Origin: Rubrivivax sp.
Lineage (GTDB): Bacteria; Pseudomonadota; Gammaproteobacteria; Burkholderiales; Burkholderiaceae_C
Assembly: GCA_004210455.1 (NCBI GenBank)
Contig: SEFA01000011.1
Location: forward strand, 34,433-98,432
DNA length: 64,000 nucleotides
Direction of reading: 5' to 3'
Both the position numbers and the translations under genes were made by a program. The notes under the pieces were generated by a model that was not told the DNA's origin, made no database searches, and worked only from the letters and a program-made list of their open reading frames with translations. Shown here in pieces: positions 15,798 through 25,105 of this stretch (position 1 is the stretch's first letter; each line of letters begins with the position of its first letter).

Positions 15798-15974
15798 TTC
15801 GGTTCCTTCAACAGAGTTCTCGTTGAAGGCAGGGTGGCAATCGCCGTACCTCCGTCGGACAGCCAAGGCGGCATGGGACTTTGCAGTCAGGCGCAAAGCA
15901 GGGAACATGGCTTGCCCGCCGGTAGATCGCACCGGCTCTTCCTGCGCCTCATGCAGGATCGACTCGAGACCGCC

Positions 15975-16433
15975 ATGGACACCGACCCCCCCTCCGCCGC
16001 CGTCAGCCTCCACATCGTCTGCCCGTCCTGCGGAGCGAAGAATCGCGTGCCGCGCGAGCGGCTGGGCGAATCGCCCGACTGCGGGCGTTGCAGCACGCCG
16101 CTGATGCGGGCCGAAGCCGTGGACCTCACGCCGGAGGTGTTCGACAAGTTCGTCGCCGGCACCGAGTTGCCGGTCGTCGTCGATTGCTGGGCGGAGTGGT
16201 GCGGCCCCTGCCGGATGATGACGCCGCAGTTCGAGAAGGCCGCCGCGATGCTGCCCGAGGTGCGCTTCGTCAAGCTCGATACCGAGGCCGCGCCGCAGCA
16301 GAGCGCCCGCTACGGCATCCGCAGCATTCCCACGATGCTGCTGTTCCTCGACGGGCAGGAGATCGCGCGCGAGTCCGGCGCGATGCCGGCGCAGGCCATC
16401 GTGGAATGGGTGCGCAAGCAACTGCTCGGTTGA
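15975..16433 (+). CDS. trxC: thioredoxin 2 (TrxC) with N-terminal zinc motif
   Basis: A 152-residue thioredoxin with an added zinc-binding N-terminus. Residues 16-19 CPSC and CGRC near 36-39 are the four zinc cysteines of TrxC; the redox active site is WCGPC at about 75-79, followed by the cis-proline segment RSIPTMLLFLDG. In E. coli, trxC reduces ribonucleotide reductase and PAPS reductase and is induced by OxyR under peroxide stress. The ATG at 15975 is chosen because upstream sequence is unrelated and it leaves the zinc motif intact. Confidence 0.92.
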   Translation: MDTDPPSAAVSLHIVCPSCGAKNRVPRERLGESPDCGRCSTPLMRAEAVDLTPEVFDKFVAGTELPVVVDCWAEWCGPCRMMTPQFEKAAAMLPEVRFVKLDTEAAPQQSARYGIRSIPTMLLFLDGQEIARESGAMPAQAIVEWVRKQLLG

Positions 16434-16438
16434 GGGAT

Positions 16439-16463
16439 CGCCGATCCGCGCTTCAGATCGGCG
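16439..16463. terminator. hairpin between trxC and recJ
   Basis: CGCCGATC (16439-16446) and GATCGGCG (16456-16463) form an 8-bp stem between two convergent genes. Termination is inferred from location only. Confidence 0.5.
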
Positions 16464-16481
16464 CGGTCGCCGGGATGGCCG

Positions 16482-18239
16482 TCATTCGGCCATCGCCTCC
16501 ACCACCATCTGCACGCGCTGCTGGCCCTGGAACTCGTCGAGGCTGAGCCGGTAGGCCAGCGTTACCTGCTCGGGCAACTGCTCGGTGTGGCCGAACCAGA
16601 TGGCGTCGCGGATCCAGGCACCCTGGCGCAGGCGCAGCTTGAGGTGGCGTTCGCCGACGATGCGCTGGTTGACGACCTGCACGCGGTCGCAGAACAGCGG
16701 CGCCTCGAAGGCCTGTCCCCAGACCTGCGCTTCCAGTTCCTGGACCGTCTCGGCGCAGAAGGCCTCCGGCGGCAGCGGACCGTCGGTGCGCAGCGTGCGG
16801 GTGAGCGATGCCTCGTCCAGCCACTCGCGGGCGACGTCCTCGAAGGCGGCACGGAAGGCGTCGACGCCGCCGGGGCCCAGCGTGCAGCCCGCCGCCATCG
16901 CATGTCCGCCGAACTTCTTCAGCAGCTCGGGATGGCGCTTGGAGACCAGGTCCAGCGCGTCGCGCAGATGGAAACCGGGGATCGACCGGCCCGAGCCCTT
17001 GAGCTGGCCGTCCGCGCCCTCGGCGAAGACGAACACCGGACGGTGCAGTCTGTCCTTGATCCGCGAGGCCACGATGCCGACGACCCCCTCATGGAAGTCG
17101 GCGTCGAACAGCGCCAGCGCGGGCGGCGGCGCGCCGTTCAGGCGCGGGTCAGTCATCAGGCGTTCGAGCAGCGCGAGCGCCTGCTCCTGCATGCCGGCCT
17201 CGATCTCGCGGCGCTCGCGGTTGATGCGGTCGAGCTCACGCGCGAGGGCCAGCGCCTGCTCGGCGTCGTCCGTCGTCAGGCAGGTGATGCCCAGCGTCAT
17301 GTCGTCGAGGCGACCGGCCGCGTTGATGCGCGGGCCCAACGCGAAACCGAGGTCGAAGCTGTTGGCGCGCGAAGCGTCGCGGCTCGCCGCGGTGAAGAGC
17401 GCCTGCACGCCCGGCTGCATGCGGCCGGCGCGCATGCGTCGCAGGCCCTGCGCCACCAGGCGGCGGTTGTTGGCGTCCAGCCGCACCACGTCGGCGACGG
17501 TGCCCAGCGCGACCAGGTCGAGCAGGCCGTCCAGCCGGGGCGGCGTGGCCTCGCCCGGGGCGCCGAAAGCGCCGCGGCGGCGCAGTTCGCCGCGCAGCAC
17601 CGTCAGCACGTAGAACGCCACGCCCACGCCGGCCAGGCTCTTGCCGGGGAAGGGGCAGCCCGGCTGGTTGGGATTCACCAGCGCATCGGCGTCGGGGACC
17701 GTCGGCTGGCCGTCGGCCGTGACCGCGGGGAGGTGATGGTCGGTGACCAGGACCTTCAGGCCGAGCTCGCGCGCGAAGGCCACGCCGGCGTGGCTGGCGA
17801 TGCCGTTGTCGACGGTGACCAGCAGCCTGGGTTCGTGCTTCAGCGCCAGTTCGACGATGGTCGGCGTGAGGCCGTAGCCGTGCACCGCGCGGTCCGGCAC
17901 CACGTAGCTGACCGTGCCCGGCTTCGCGCCCAGCAGCGCCAGGCCGCGCAGCATCACCGCGCAGGCGGTGGCGCCGTCGCAGTCGTAGTCCGCGACGATG
18001 CAGATGCGCTCGCCGGCCGTGATCGCGTCCGCCAGCAGCACCGCGGCCTTGTCGATGCCCAGCATGCCCAAGGGCCCTTCGGGCGGCAGCAGATGTTTGA
18101 GGTCGGGATCGAGCTCGTCGCGCGACAGCACGCCGCGGGCGGCGAAGAGGCGCGACAGCAGCGGCGAGAAGCCGGCTTCCCGCAGCGCGTGGGCGGAATC
18201 CGGCGGGACGTCGCGGGTCAGGAGGCGGGGGCTGCTCAC
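16482..18239 (-). CDS. recJ: single-stranded-DNA-specific exonuclease RecJ
   Basis: A 585-residue 5'-3' ssDNA exonuclease that acts in RecFOR recombination, mismatch repair and base-excision repair. DHH-phosphoesterase motifs are clear: VADYDCDGATA (I, about 82-92), VDNGIASH (II), VTDHHLP (III, DHH), LGTVADVV (IV), then GPRINAAGRLDD, and the DHHA1 motif GGHAMAAGC near residue 440. The C-terminal OB-fold follows. Length matches E. coli RecJ (577). Its start overlaps the upstream gene by 4 bases (ATGA), so the two are translationally coupled. Confidence 0.95.
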   Translation of the reverse strand: MSSPRLLTRDVPPDSAHALREAGFSPLLSRLFAARGVLSRDELDPDLKHLLPPEGPLGMLGIDKAAVLLADAITAGERICIVADYDCDGATACAVMLRGLALLGAKPGTVSYVVPDRAVHGYGLTPTIVELALKHEPRLLVTVDNGIASHAGVAFARELGLKVLVTDHHLPAVTADGQPTVPDADALVNPNQPGCPFPGKSLAGVGVAFYVLTVLRGELRRRGAFGAPGEATPPRLDGLLDLVALGTVADVVRLDANNRRLVAQGLRRMRAGRMQPGVQALFTAASRDASRANSFDLGFALGPRINAAGRLDDMTLGITCLTTDDAEQALALARELDRINRERREIEAGMQEQALALLERLMTDPRLNGAPPPALALFDADFHEGVVGIVASRIKDRLHRPVFVFAEGADGQLKGSGRSIPGFHLRDALDLVSKRHPELLKKFGGHAMAAGCTLGPGGVDAFRAAFEDVAREWLDEASLTRTLRTDGPLPPEAFCAETVQELEAQVWGQAFEAPLFCDRVQVVNQRIVGERHLKLRLRQGAWIRDAIWFGHTEQLPEQVTLAYRLSLDEFQGQQRVQMVVEAMAE

Positions 18240-19168
18240 AGGGGCTCCAGGGCGGTGCCGACGGACGCGCTCGGCACCGCGAATTTTTCCTTCAGCCGCT
18301 GCCAGGCGCCGGCCGGCTGCCGTCTCCAGGTGCGGGCCAGGCGTTCGCCGCTCAGTGTCAGCGAGACCGTCCCGCCCGAGCGCGCCGCGGTCAGTGCCCG
18401 CTCGATCGGGCCCTGGTCGAGCGCCTTCCAGCCCTCGCTCCAGGCGTAGAGATCGCCGGTCAGCATCGGCACGCGCAGGCGGTCGTCGACGATCAGGTCG
18501 GTCGGCAGCGCGTCGCCGCGCTCGCGTGCGCCGCCGCCGATCCAGACCGCATTCAGCGGACGCAGGCCGCGTTGCTCGCGCGCCTGGTTGAGCGGGTGAT
18601 CGTGCAGCAGCATCTGTGCCTCGTTGAGCAGCGTGCGCAGGCGGCGCGCGCGCGGGTACCAGGTCTCGACCCCGCGATTGAGCACGCGATCCGCGCTGGC
18701 GGCGTCCAGGCCGTCGAGTTCGTCATGCGCGATCGCCCATTCGCCGGTCGACAGCCAGGCGGTCCGCCAGCCCTCGGCGGCGGGGAACAGCGTGGTCGTC
18801 AACGCGTCGAGGAAGGCACGCGATTCGGCCTCGTCGAGACCGAGCGTCTCGGGGCCGAGCGCGGTGACGCCCTCGGTGCCGACGGCGAAATGGGCCGGCG
18901 TCAGCAGCGCCCAGGCGGCACCGGCGGGCTCCTGGCCGGCGGCGCGGACGCGCCAGGCGGCGATCGGCGGATGGTCGTCTGCGACGCCGCGGCAGCGCGC
19001 CAGGAAGTGTTCGTGCGGGGGGAGGGGCGAGGTCTCGTCGGCATCGCCGACGTCCTCCACCGGGGCCAGCAACCCGAGCAGGCGGCTCAGGTTGGGCAGC
19101 TCCAGCTCGCGCAGGGCGCCCTCGAAATGAGGGTCCAGCGAACTGGCAAAGGGGATCATCAGGTGCAT
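18236..19168 (-). CDS. conserved betaproteobacterial protein (COG4255-like)
   Basis: A 310-residue protein upstream of and overlapping recJ by 4 bases. It belongs to a conserved family often labelled phosphoglycerate-mutase-like or hypothetical. Recognisable stretches are MHLMIPFASSLD, RALRELELPNLSRLL-type helix, WALLTPAHFAVGTEGV, WLSTGEWA, LLNEAQMLLHDHPLNQ and NAVWIGGGA. I see no catalytic motif I can vouch for, and the mutase label does not rest on visible active-site residues. The constant recJ linkage in this group suggests a related housekeeping role, which is inference. Confidence 0.7.
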   Translation of the reverse strand: MHLMIPFASSLDPHFEGALRELELPNLSRLLGLLAPVEDVGDADETSPLPPHEHFLARCRGVADDHPPIAAWRVRAAGQEPAGAAWALLTPAHFAVGTEGVTALGPETLGLDEAESRAFLDALTTTLFPAAEGWRTAWLSTGEWAIAHDELDGLDAASADRVLNRGVETWYPRARRLRTLLNEAQMLLHDHPLNQAREQRGLRPLNAVWIGGGARERGDALPTDLIVDDRLRVPMLTGDLYAWSEGWKALDQGPIERALTAARSGGTVSLTLSGERLARTWRRQPAGAWQRLKEKFAVPSASVGTALEPL

Positions 19169-19231
19169 GGCGGGGGATTATCGGCGGTCCGGTCATCAAG
19201 CTTTCATGCAGGGTCGGCAACCTGTGGGGCC

Positions 19232-20110
19232 ATGCTGACCGACACGCTCATGGCCGCCGCGATTTCGAACGATCCGCCTGGGGCCGAGGCGGTGGAACCC
19301 GACGACGGCGGATCGATCCGCGTGCGCACGGTCTGGATCTCCGATCTGCACCTGGGCACGCCGGGTTGCCAGGCCCGCGCGCTGCTCGACTTCCTGCGCG
19401 AGGTCGAATGCGAACAGCTGTTCCTCGTCGGCGACATCGTCGACGGCTGGCAGTTGCGCCGCAGCTGGTACTGGCCGCAGGAACACAACGACGTCGTCCA
19501 GAAGCTGCTGCGCAAGGCGCGCAAGGGCACGCGCGTGATCTACGTGCCGGGCAACCACGACGAGTTCGCGCGCAAGTACCTGCAGCACAGCTTCGGCGGC
19601 ATCGAGGTCGCGCACGAGTGGATCCACGAGACCGCCGACGGCCGCAAGTTCTGGGTCACCCACGGCGACCTGTTCGACGGCGTCATCCAGCATGCCAAGT
19701 GGCTGGCCCACCTCGGCGACACGCTCTACGAGTTCACGCTGAAGCTGAACCGCCACCTCAACTCGCTGCGCGCGCGCCTGGGCTTGCCGTACTGGAGCCT
19801 CAGCAAATACCTGAAGCTCAAGGTCAAGCGCGCGGTCTCCTTCATCGGCGAGTTCGAGCAGGCGCTCGCCCGCGAGGCCCGCAAGCGCGGCGTCCAGGGC
19901 GTCGTCTGCGGCCACATCCACCACGCCGAGCTGCGCGACATCGACGGCATCACCTACGCCAACGACGGCGACTGGGTCGAGAGCCTCACCGCCCTGATCG
20001 AGCACCCGGACGGCCACCTCGAGATCCTCGACTGGGCCGAACGCCAGCGCCAGCTCGCCGAGCAGGGCACGGCCGAGGCGCTGGCCGCGGCGATGCGCCA
20101 GCCGGCCTGA
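19232..20110 (+). CDS. LpxH-like metallophosphoesterase (UDP-2,3-diacylglucosamine diphosphatase family)
   Basis: A 292-residue calcineurin-like phosphoesterase of the LpxH/COG2908 group. Metal-binding motifs occur in order: WISDLHLGTPG, LVGDIVDGWQ, VPGNHDEFAR, THGDLFDG and VCGHIHHAEL. True LpxH hydrolyses UDP-2,3-diacylglucosamine to lipid X in lipid A synthesis; this protein is about 50 residues longer and has a WPQEHNDVVQKLLRKARKG segment common to betaproteobacterial homologues whose substrate is less certain. An ATG at 19250 is an alternative start. It is divergent from the recJ operon. Confidence 0.8.
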   Translation: MLTDTLMAAAISNDPPGAEAVEPDDGGSIRVRTVWISDLHLGTPGCQARALLDFLREVECEQLFLVGDIVDGWQLRRSWYWPQEHNDVVQKLLRKARKGTRVIYVPGNHDEFARKYLQHSFGGIEVAHEWIHETADGRKFWVTHGDLFDGVIQHAKWLAHLGDTLYEFTLKLNRHLNSLRARLGLPYWSLSKYLKLKVKRAVSFIGEFEQALAREARKRGVQGVVCGHIHHAELRDIDGITYANDGDWVESLTALIEHPDGHLEILDWAERQRQLAEQGTAEALAAAMRQPA

Positions 20111-20205
20111 CAAGTGCCCCCCGACAGCGGTGATCCTCGTCGTTCGGGCGGCGGGATGCGTGCGCCTTCGACATCGGTGCCACCGTCTGTGACCCGCCCG
20201 AAAGA

Positions 20206-20235
20206 GGGTCACTGGGTTGTCACACCAGCTTCATA
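20206..20235 (+). promoter_or_regulatory. predicted Pho box upstream of ppk1
   Basis: GTCAC at 20208, GTCAC at 20219 and TTCAT at 20230 are spaced exactly 11 bp apart, the arrangement of PhoB-binding direct repeats (TGTCA-type 7-mers every 11 bp). The array ends 11 bases before the ppk1 start. ppk is a known Pho-regulon gene in several bacteria. A matching array precedes phoX. Confidence 0.6.
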
Positions 20236-20245
20236 GAATCGGTTC

Positions 20246-22306
20246 ATGACTCTGCCCGACGTCCCGCTGCTCAACCGCGAAAACGCGATCCTCGAGTTCA
20301 ACCGGCGCGTCCTGGCCCAGGCCCAGCGCGTCGACGTGCCGCTGCTGGAGCGGCTGCGCTACATCTGCATCGTGTCCAGCAACCTCGACGAGTTCTTCGA
20401 GGTGCGTTTCGCCGACATGCTGGACCTGCAGCGCGACGGCAGCGGGCTGGTGACGCCGCGCGACGTCGAGCGCGTCGGCCGCGCCGCCCACGACCTGATC
20501 GACGAGCAGTACGCGATCTTCAACGACCAGGTCATGCCCGCGCTGCGCGAGCACAACATCCAGATCCTGAACCACGCCGACCGCACCGACGAGATGCGCG
20601 CGTGGGTCGCCAGGTTCTTCGAGCGCGAGGTGCGTCCGCTGCTGGTCCCGGTGGGCCTGGACCCGGCCCATCCGTTCCCGCAGGTCGGCAACAAGGCGCT
20701 GCACTTCATCGCCCGGCTGTCCGGCAAGGACGCGCTGGGCCGCGACAACCGCATCGCCATCGTCAAGGTGCCGCGCGTGCTGCCGCGCGTGATCAAGGTG
20801 CCGGGGGCCATCAGCGGCGGCAAGCAGAGCTTCGTGCTGCTGACCAGCGTCATCCGCGCCCATCTGGAGGAACTCTTCCCCGGCCGGCATGTCGAGGCCT
20901 TCTCGCAGTTCCGCGTCACGCGCGATTCCGACCTGGAAGTCGACGAGGAAGAAATCGCCAACCTGCGCCACGCGTTGCGCTCCGGTCTGACCACGCGCCA
21001 CTTCGGTCGCGCGGTGCGGCTGGAGGTGGTCAACACCTGCCCCGAGGAGCTGTCGCGCTTCCTGCTGGAGCAGTTCGACCTGCCGGAGGCGGCGCTGTAC
21101 CGCGTCAACGGTCCGGTCAACCTGGTGCGCCTGAACGAGCTGATCGACCAGACCGACGCCGAGGACCTGCGCTTCCAGCCTTACGAGCCGAGCTGGCCCA
21201 AGGGCCGGCTGCCGCGCGGCAAGTCCATCTTCGACAAGCTGCGGACCAAGGGCGACGTGATGCTGCATCACCCGTTCGAGAGCTTCGACCCGGTGGTGCA
21301 GCTGCTGCGCGAGGCGGTCGAGGACCCGGACGTGCTCGCGATCAAGCAGACGATCTACCGCACCGGCAGCCAGTCGGTGCTGGCGGACCTGCTGATCGAA
21401 GCGGCGCGGCGCGGCAAGGAAGTGCTGGCGGTCGTCGAGCTCAAGGCGCGCTTCGACGAGGAGGCCAACATCAACTGGGCGGAGCGGCTGGAGGCCGTCG
21501 GCGCGCAGGTGGTCTACGGCATCGTCGGCCTGAAGACGCACGCGAAGCTGATGCTGATCACGCGCCGCGAGGGCGGCAAGCTGCGTCGCTACGGACACCT
21601 GTCGACCGGCAACTACAACCCGAGGACGGCGCGGTTCTACACCGACCTGGGTTACCTGACGGCGGACCCCGAGATCACGTCCGACATGGACCTGGTGTTC
21701 AGCCAGCTGGCGTCGCTGTCCAAGTTCAAGGCGCCGAAGAAGCTGCTGCTGGCGCCGTTCAACCTGCACCGCACGATGTGCGAGCTGCTGACGCAGGTCG
21801 AGGAAGCGGCGAAGCGCGGCGAGACGGCGCGCGTGGTCCTCAAGATCAATGCGCTGACCGACGCCGAGTTGATCAACGGCCTGATCCGCGCGGGCAAGGC
21901 CGGCGCGAAGATCGACCTGATCGTGCGCGGCGCCTGCATGCTGCCGCCGGGCCTGCCCGGCGAGACGGACAACATCCTGGTGCGCTCCGTCGTCGGTCGC
22001 TTCCTCGAGCACTCGCGGATCTTCTACTTCCGCTGGGGCAAGGACGAGCAGGAGGCGCTCTACTTGTCGAGCGCCGACTGGATGGCGCGCAACATGCTCA
22101 GACGCATCGAGGTCGCGTGGCCGGTCACCGATGCCAGGCTGCGCCAGCGCGTGATCGACGAGGGCCTCACGCCCTACCTGTACGACAGCCTGGATGCGTG
22201 GCAACTGGGTCCGGACGGCACCTCGCAGCGCATCGGCACCGAGAGCAATCCGGACGGCGTCTGCGCGCAGCAGGCGCTGATGCGCCTGTACCGCGAAGAG
22301 CTCTGA
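20246..22306 (+). CDS. ppk1: polyphosphate kinase 1
   Basis: A 686-residue enzyme that polymerises the gamma-phosphate of ATP into polyphosphate. N-terminal LLNRENAILEFNRRVL and SNLDEFFEVR define the N and head domains. Catalytic features include the phosphohistidine region GLKTHAKLMLI in the first phospholipase-D-like domain, GHLSTGNYN, and IFYFRWGKDEQEALYLSSADWM in the second. Length is standard (E. coli 688). The ppx gene converges on it with a 10-base gap, instead of the ppk-ppx operon of E. coli. A Pho box sits directly upstream. Confidence 0.97.
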   Translation: MTLPDVPLLNRENAILEFNRRVLAQAQRVDVPLLERLRYICIVSSNLDEFFEVRFADMLDLQRDGSGLVTPRDVERVGRAAHDLIDEQYAIFNDQVMPALREHNIQILNHADRTDEMRAWVARFFEREVRPLLVPVGLDPAHPFPQVGNKALHFIARLSGKDALGRDNRIAIVKVPRVLPRVIKVPGAISGGKQSFVLLTSVIRAHLEELFPGRHVEAFSQFRVTRDSDLEVDEEEIANLRHALRSGLTTRHFGRAVRLEVVNTCPEELSRFLLEQFDLPEAALYRVNGPVNLVRLNELIDQTDAEDLRFQPYEPSWPKGRLPRGKSIFDKLRTKGDVMLHHPFESFDPVVQLLREAVEDPDVLAIKQTIYRTGSQSVLADLLIEAARRGKEVLAVVELKARFDEEANINWAERLEAVGAQVVYGIVGLKTHAKLMLITRREGGKLRRYGHLSTGNYNPRTARFYTDLGYLTADPEITSDMDLVFSQLASLSKFKAPKKLLLAPFNLHRTMCELLTQVEEAAKRGETARVVLKINALTDAELINGLIRAGKAGAKIDLIVRGACMLPPGLPGETDNILVRSVVGRFLEHSRIFYFRWGKDEQEALYLSSADWMARNMLRRIEVAWPVTDARLRQRVIDEGLTPYLYDSLDAWQLGPDGTSQRIGTESNPDGVCAQQALMRLYREEL

Positions 22307-22316
22307 CGCCCGCTCC

Positions 22317-23831
22317 TCAGGCCTCCAGCGCCAACTGCACCTTCCCGATCTTGGCCCAGGCGTCCAGCTCCTCCCGGAGCAGGAAGTGGGCGCGCGGATG
22401 GGCGTCGGCCCATCCCTTGCGCATCTCGATGGTCACGTCCATGCCGTCGCGGCGGATCTTGATGTCGGCTGGATCGACGTTGCTGCGCGCGTGGCATTTG
22501 ATGGCGGCCAGGCGGAGCGCCAGCAGCTGCCAGACCATGGGTTCCTCCTGCAGCTGTTCTTCCAGCTTGCGCAGTCCGCCGCGCTGACCGAGCGCGAGGT
22601 CGCCGAGGCGGCGCAGCTGGTTCTGGGAGAAGCCCGGCGCGTCCACGTGGGACAGCAGGTAGGCGCTGTGCCGGTGGTGGTCGTGGTGGGAGACCATCAT
22701 GCCGATCTCGTGCAGGGCCGCGGCCCAGGACAGTTCGCGGCGGTGTTCTTCCTCGGCCTTGGGCGACAGCTGCGCGTGCAGGCGTCGTGCGAGCGACTGG
22801 ACGCGGACGGCCTGGTCGCGGTCGACGTCGAAGCGGCGCTGCAACTCGGCGACCGACTGCTCGCGCATGTCGCGGCCGGCGGCGAGCAGCTTCGGGTCCA
22901 GGCGTTCCGCCAGGTCGAAGATGACGCCCTGGCGGAGGGCGCCTTTCGCGGGGTACAGGCGCTCGATGTCGAAATGCGTGAGCAGCGTGTAGAGGATGCA
23001 CAGCCCGCCGCCGACCACGGCGCGGCGGTCCTCTTTCAGGCCGGGGAGCTTGAGCGCGTCGACGCGGCCGGCCGTCAGGCACTGCTCGATGCACCAGCGC
23101 AGTCCGTCGAGGGTGATGGAGCCGTCGGGGCTGACGCCGCTGGCGGCCAGGATCTGCGACACGGCGCCCACCGTGCCGGACGAGCCCAGCGCCTGCTTCC
23201 AGCGCGGCTGGGCGGACTGGCGGGAGAACTCGGTGATCGCCTCCTCCAGCTCGGCGCCTGCGGCGACCTGCGCCGCGCGGAAGGCCTCGGGCGTGAAGCG
23301 GCCGTCCGGGAAGAAGCGCATCGACAGGCTCACGCTGCCGATCTGGAAGGATTCGGCGCTCACCGGTTGCGGCCCGCGGCCCAGGATCATCTCGGTGGAG
23401 CGGCCACCGATGTCGATCACCAGGCGCGGATCCTCCGCCGTCTGCAGCCGGGCCACGCCAGCGTAGATGAGGCGCGCCTCTTCGCGACCCGAGATCACCT
23501 CGATCGGATGGCCCAGCACCTCCTGCGCACGGGCGAGGAACGCGTTGCGGTTGCGTGCCTCGCGCAGCGTCTGCGTCGCGACCGCGCGCACCTGGCGGCC
23601 GGGCAGGCCCGACAGGCGTTCCGCGAAGCGGCGCAGGCAGGCCAGGCCGCGCTCGGTCGCCTCCTCGGTCAGCATGCTCATCGCATCCAGCCCCGCGCCC
23701 AGGCGCACCGTTTCCTTCAGGTAGTCCAGGCGGCGGTACTGCCCGTGCTGCAACTGGGCGAGTTCCAGACGGAAGCTGTTGGAGCCCATGTCGATGGCGG
23801 CCAGGATCAGGGGGGCTTGCGCTTGCGTCAT
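22317..23831 (-). CDS. ppx: exopolyphosphatase / pppGpp phosphohydrolase
   Basis: A 504-residue Ppx/GppA enzyme that removes terminal phosphates from polyphosphate. The sugar-kinase-like ATPase fold shows AAIDMGSNSFRLE at the N-terminus, DIGGRSTEMIL (phosphate-binding, usually GGGSTE; here GGR), and GSSGTVGAVS. The C-terminal half carries an HD-like helical domain (WAAALHEIGMMVSHHDHHRHSAYLL). The start at MTQAQAPLIL fits the family; the longer frame does not. It opposes ppk1 end to end, so polymer synthesis and breakdown are under separate promoters. Confidence 0.93.
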   Translation of the reverse strand: MTQAQAPLILAAIDMGSNSFRLELAQLQHGQYRRLDYLKETVRLGAGLDAMSMLTEEATERGLACLRRFAERLSGLPGRQVRAVATQTLREARNRNAFLARAQEVLGHPIEVISGREEARLIYAGVARLQTAEDPRLVIDIGGRSTEMILGRGPQPVSAESFQIGSVSLSMRFFPDGRFTPEAFRAAQVAAGAELEEAITEFSRQSAQPRWKQALGSSGTVGAVSQILAASGVSPDGSITLDGLRWCIEQCLTAGRVDALKLPGLKEDRRAVVGGGLCILYTLLTHFDIERLYPAKGALRQGVIFDLAERLDPKLLAAGRDMREQSVAELQRRFDVDRDQAVRVQSLARRLHAQLSPKAEEEHRRELSWAAALHEIGMMVSHHDHHRHSAYLLSHVDAPGFSQNQLRRLGDLALGQRGGLRKLEEQLQEEPMVWQLLALRLAAIKCHARSNVDPADIKIRRDGMDVTIEMRKGWADAHPRAHFLLREELDAWAKIGKVQLALEA

Positions 23832-23971
23832 AGGGCGCGATTGTCGCGGTGTTTGGGGTCGCTCCCGGGAACGAAGTGCTTTCAACCTGCGCCTCGTCAA
23901 GCTGTCGCAGGGGACCCGCGCTAGCATCCGGCGTTCCGTCCCCCCACCGCATCCCAACCGAGGAGCCGCAG

Positions 23972-24901
23972 ATGACGAATTCCGATTCCCGCGACGAGGG
24001 CGCCGCCGGCGTGTCCCCTGAACTGGTCGAAGCGATCCGTGACGACATCGACACGCTGGTCCCGGGCCGCGCCTTCAGCCGGCGCGCCTTCGTCGGCACC
24101 GCGGTGGGCAGCGGTTTCGCGGCCGCCGTGCTGCCCGTGTCTGCGCAGACCATCACCACCGACACCCAGGGCCTCGATGCCGGCCCGGTGAACATCCCGG
24201 TCGGCGATTTCCAGATGCCGGCCTACGTCGCCCAGCCCGCGGGCAAGAAACACGCGCATGTCGTGCTCGTCATCAGCGAGATCTTCGGCGTGCACGAGCA
24301 CATTGCCGACGTCGCGCGCCGCTTCGCGAAGCTCGGGTATCTGGCCATCGCGCCCGACCTCTTCGCGCGGCAGGGTCTGGCGCACAAGTATTCGGACATC
24401 GCCAAGCTGCAGAGCGAGATCATCCAGCGCACGCCTGACGCCCAGGTCATGAACGACCTGGACGCCGCCGTTGCCTGGGCGAAGCAGCAGGGGGGCGACA
24501 CCGCGAAGCTCGCCATCACCGGCTTCTGCTGGGGTGGTCGCATCGTGTGGCTGTACTCGGCGCACAGCAAGGCCGTGAAAGCCGGCGTGGCCTGGTACGG
24601 CCGCCTGCAGGGCCAGACCAACGCCATGACGCCCAGGCACCCGATCGATGTCGCCGGTCAACTGAATGCCCCGGTGCTGGGCCTGTACGGTGCCCAGGAC
24701 AACGGCATTCCCGTCTCGACCGTCGCCGCGATGCAGGAGGCGCTCAAGCAGGGCAGTGCCGCCGCCAAGGCCAGCGAATTCGTCGTCTACCCCGACACCG
24801 GCCATGCTTTCCACGCCGATTACCGTCCCAGCTACAAGCCCGAGGCCGCCAAGGATGGCTGGGCTCGTTGCCAGGCCTGGTTCAGGCAGCACGGCGTCTG
24901 A
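23972..24901 (+). CDS. Tat-exported dienelactone hydrolase family protein
   Basis: A 309-residue alpha/beta hydrolase. The N-terminus has a twin-arginine signal, SRRAFVGTAVGSGFAAAV with an AQ cleavage region near residue 60, preceded by an unusually long 36-residue n-region. The mature part carries the dienelactone-hydrolase nucleophile motif GFCWGG (cysteine nucleophile), a later LYGAQDNGIP acid strand and DTGHAFHADYR with the histidine. It probably hydrolyses an ester or lactone in the periplasm; the substrate is unknown. AGGAG lies 7 bases upstream of the ATG. It is divergent from ppx by 140 bases. Confidence 0.88.
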   Translation: MTNSDSRDEGAAGVSPELVEAIRDDIDTLVPGRAFSRRAFVGTAVGSGFAAAVLPVSAQTITTDTQGLDAGPVNIPVGDFQMPAYVAQPAGKKHAHVVLVISEIFGVHEHIADVARRFAKLGYLAIAPDLFARQGLAHKYSDIAKLQSEIIQRTPDAQVMNDLDAAVAWAKQQGGDTAKLAITGFCWGGRIVWLYSAHSKAVKAGVAWYGRLQGQTNAMTPRHPIDVAGQLNAPVLGLYGAQDNGIPVSTVAAMQEALKQGSAAAKASEFVVYPDTGHAFHADYRPSYKPEAAKDGWARCQAWFRQHGV

Positions 24902-25073
24902 GCCCCCAAGTCCCGGGGTCAGCGAGAGCCGGTGGGGCCGGAATGGGGCATGGGGTTCCCGGAGGGAGGCCCCATGCCCCGTGGAGCGCCCGCGCTCATC
25001 GTCCCGCCGTGATGCCAGAGCCTTCCAAAGCGGGGGGGCTTGACGAGTCTGAGACAATTTTGGGAACCCAACC

Positions 25074-25101
25074 GGCGCACCCTCAGTGGTGCGCCTTTTT
25101 T
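25074..25101 (+). terminator. Rho-independent terminator / possible attenuator ahead of the ZIP gene
   Basis: GGCGCACC (25074-25081), loop CTCAGT, GGTGCGCC (25088-25095) and six T (25096-25101). The T run ends 4 bases before the ZIP start codon. It either ends the hydrolase transcript 170 bases after that gene or, if the ZIP promoter is upstream (TTGACG at 25040 is a candidate -35), it interrupts the ZIP leader. Confidence 0.8.
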
Positions 25102-25105
25102 ATCC

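Noticed and set aside
18236..19168. phosphoglycerate mutase assignment
   Set aside because: No RHG or phosphopentomutase-type active-site motif visible; kept as a conserved unknown.
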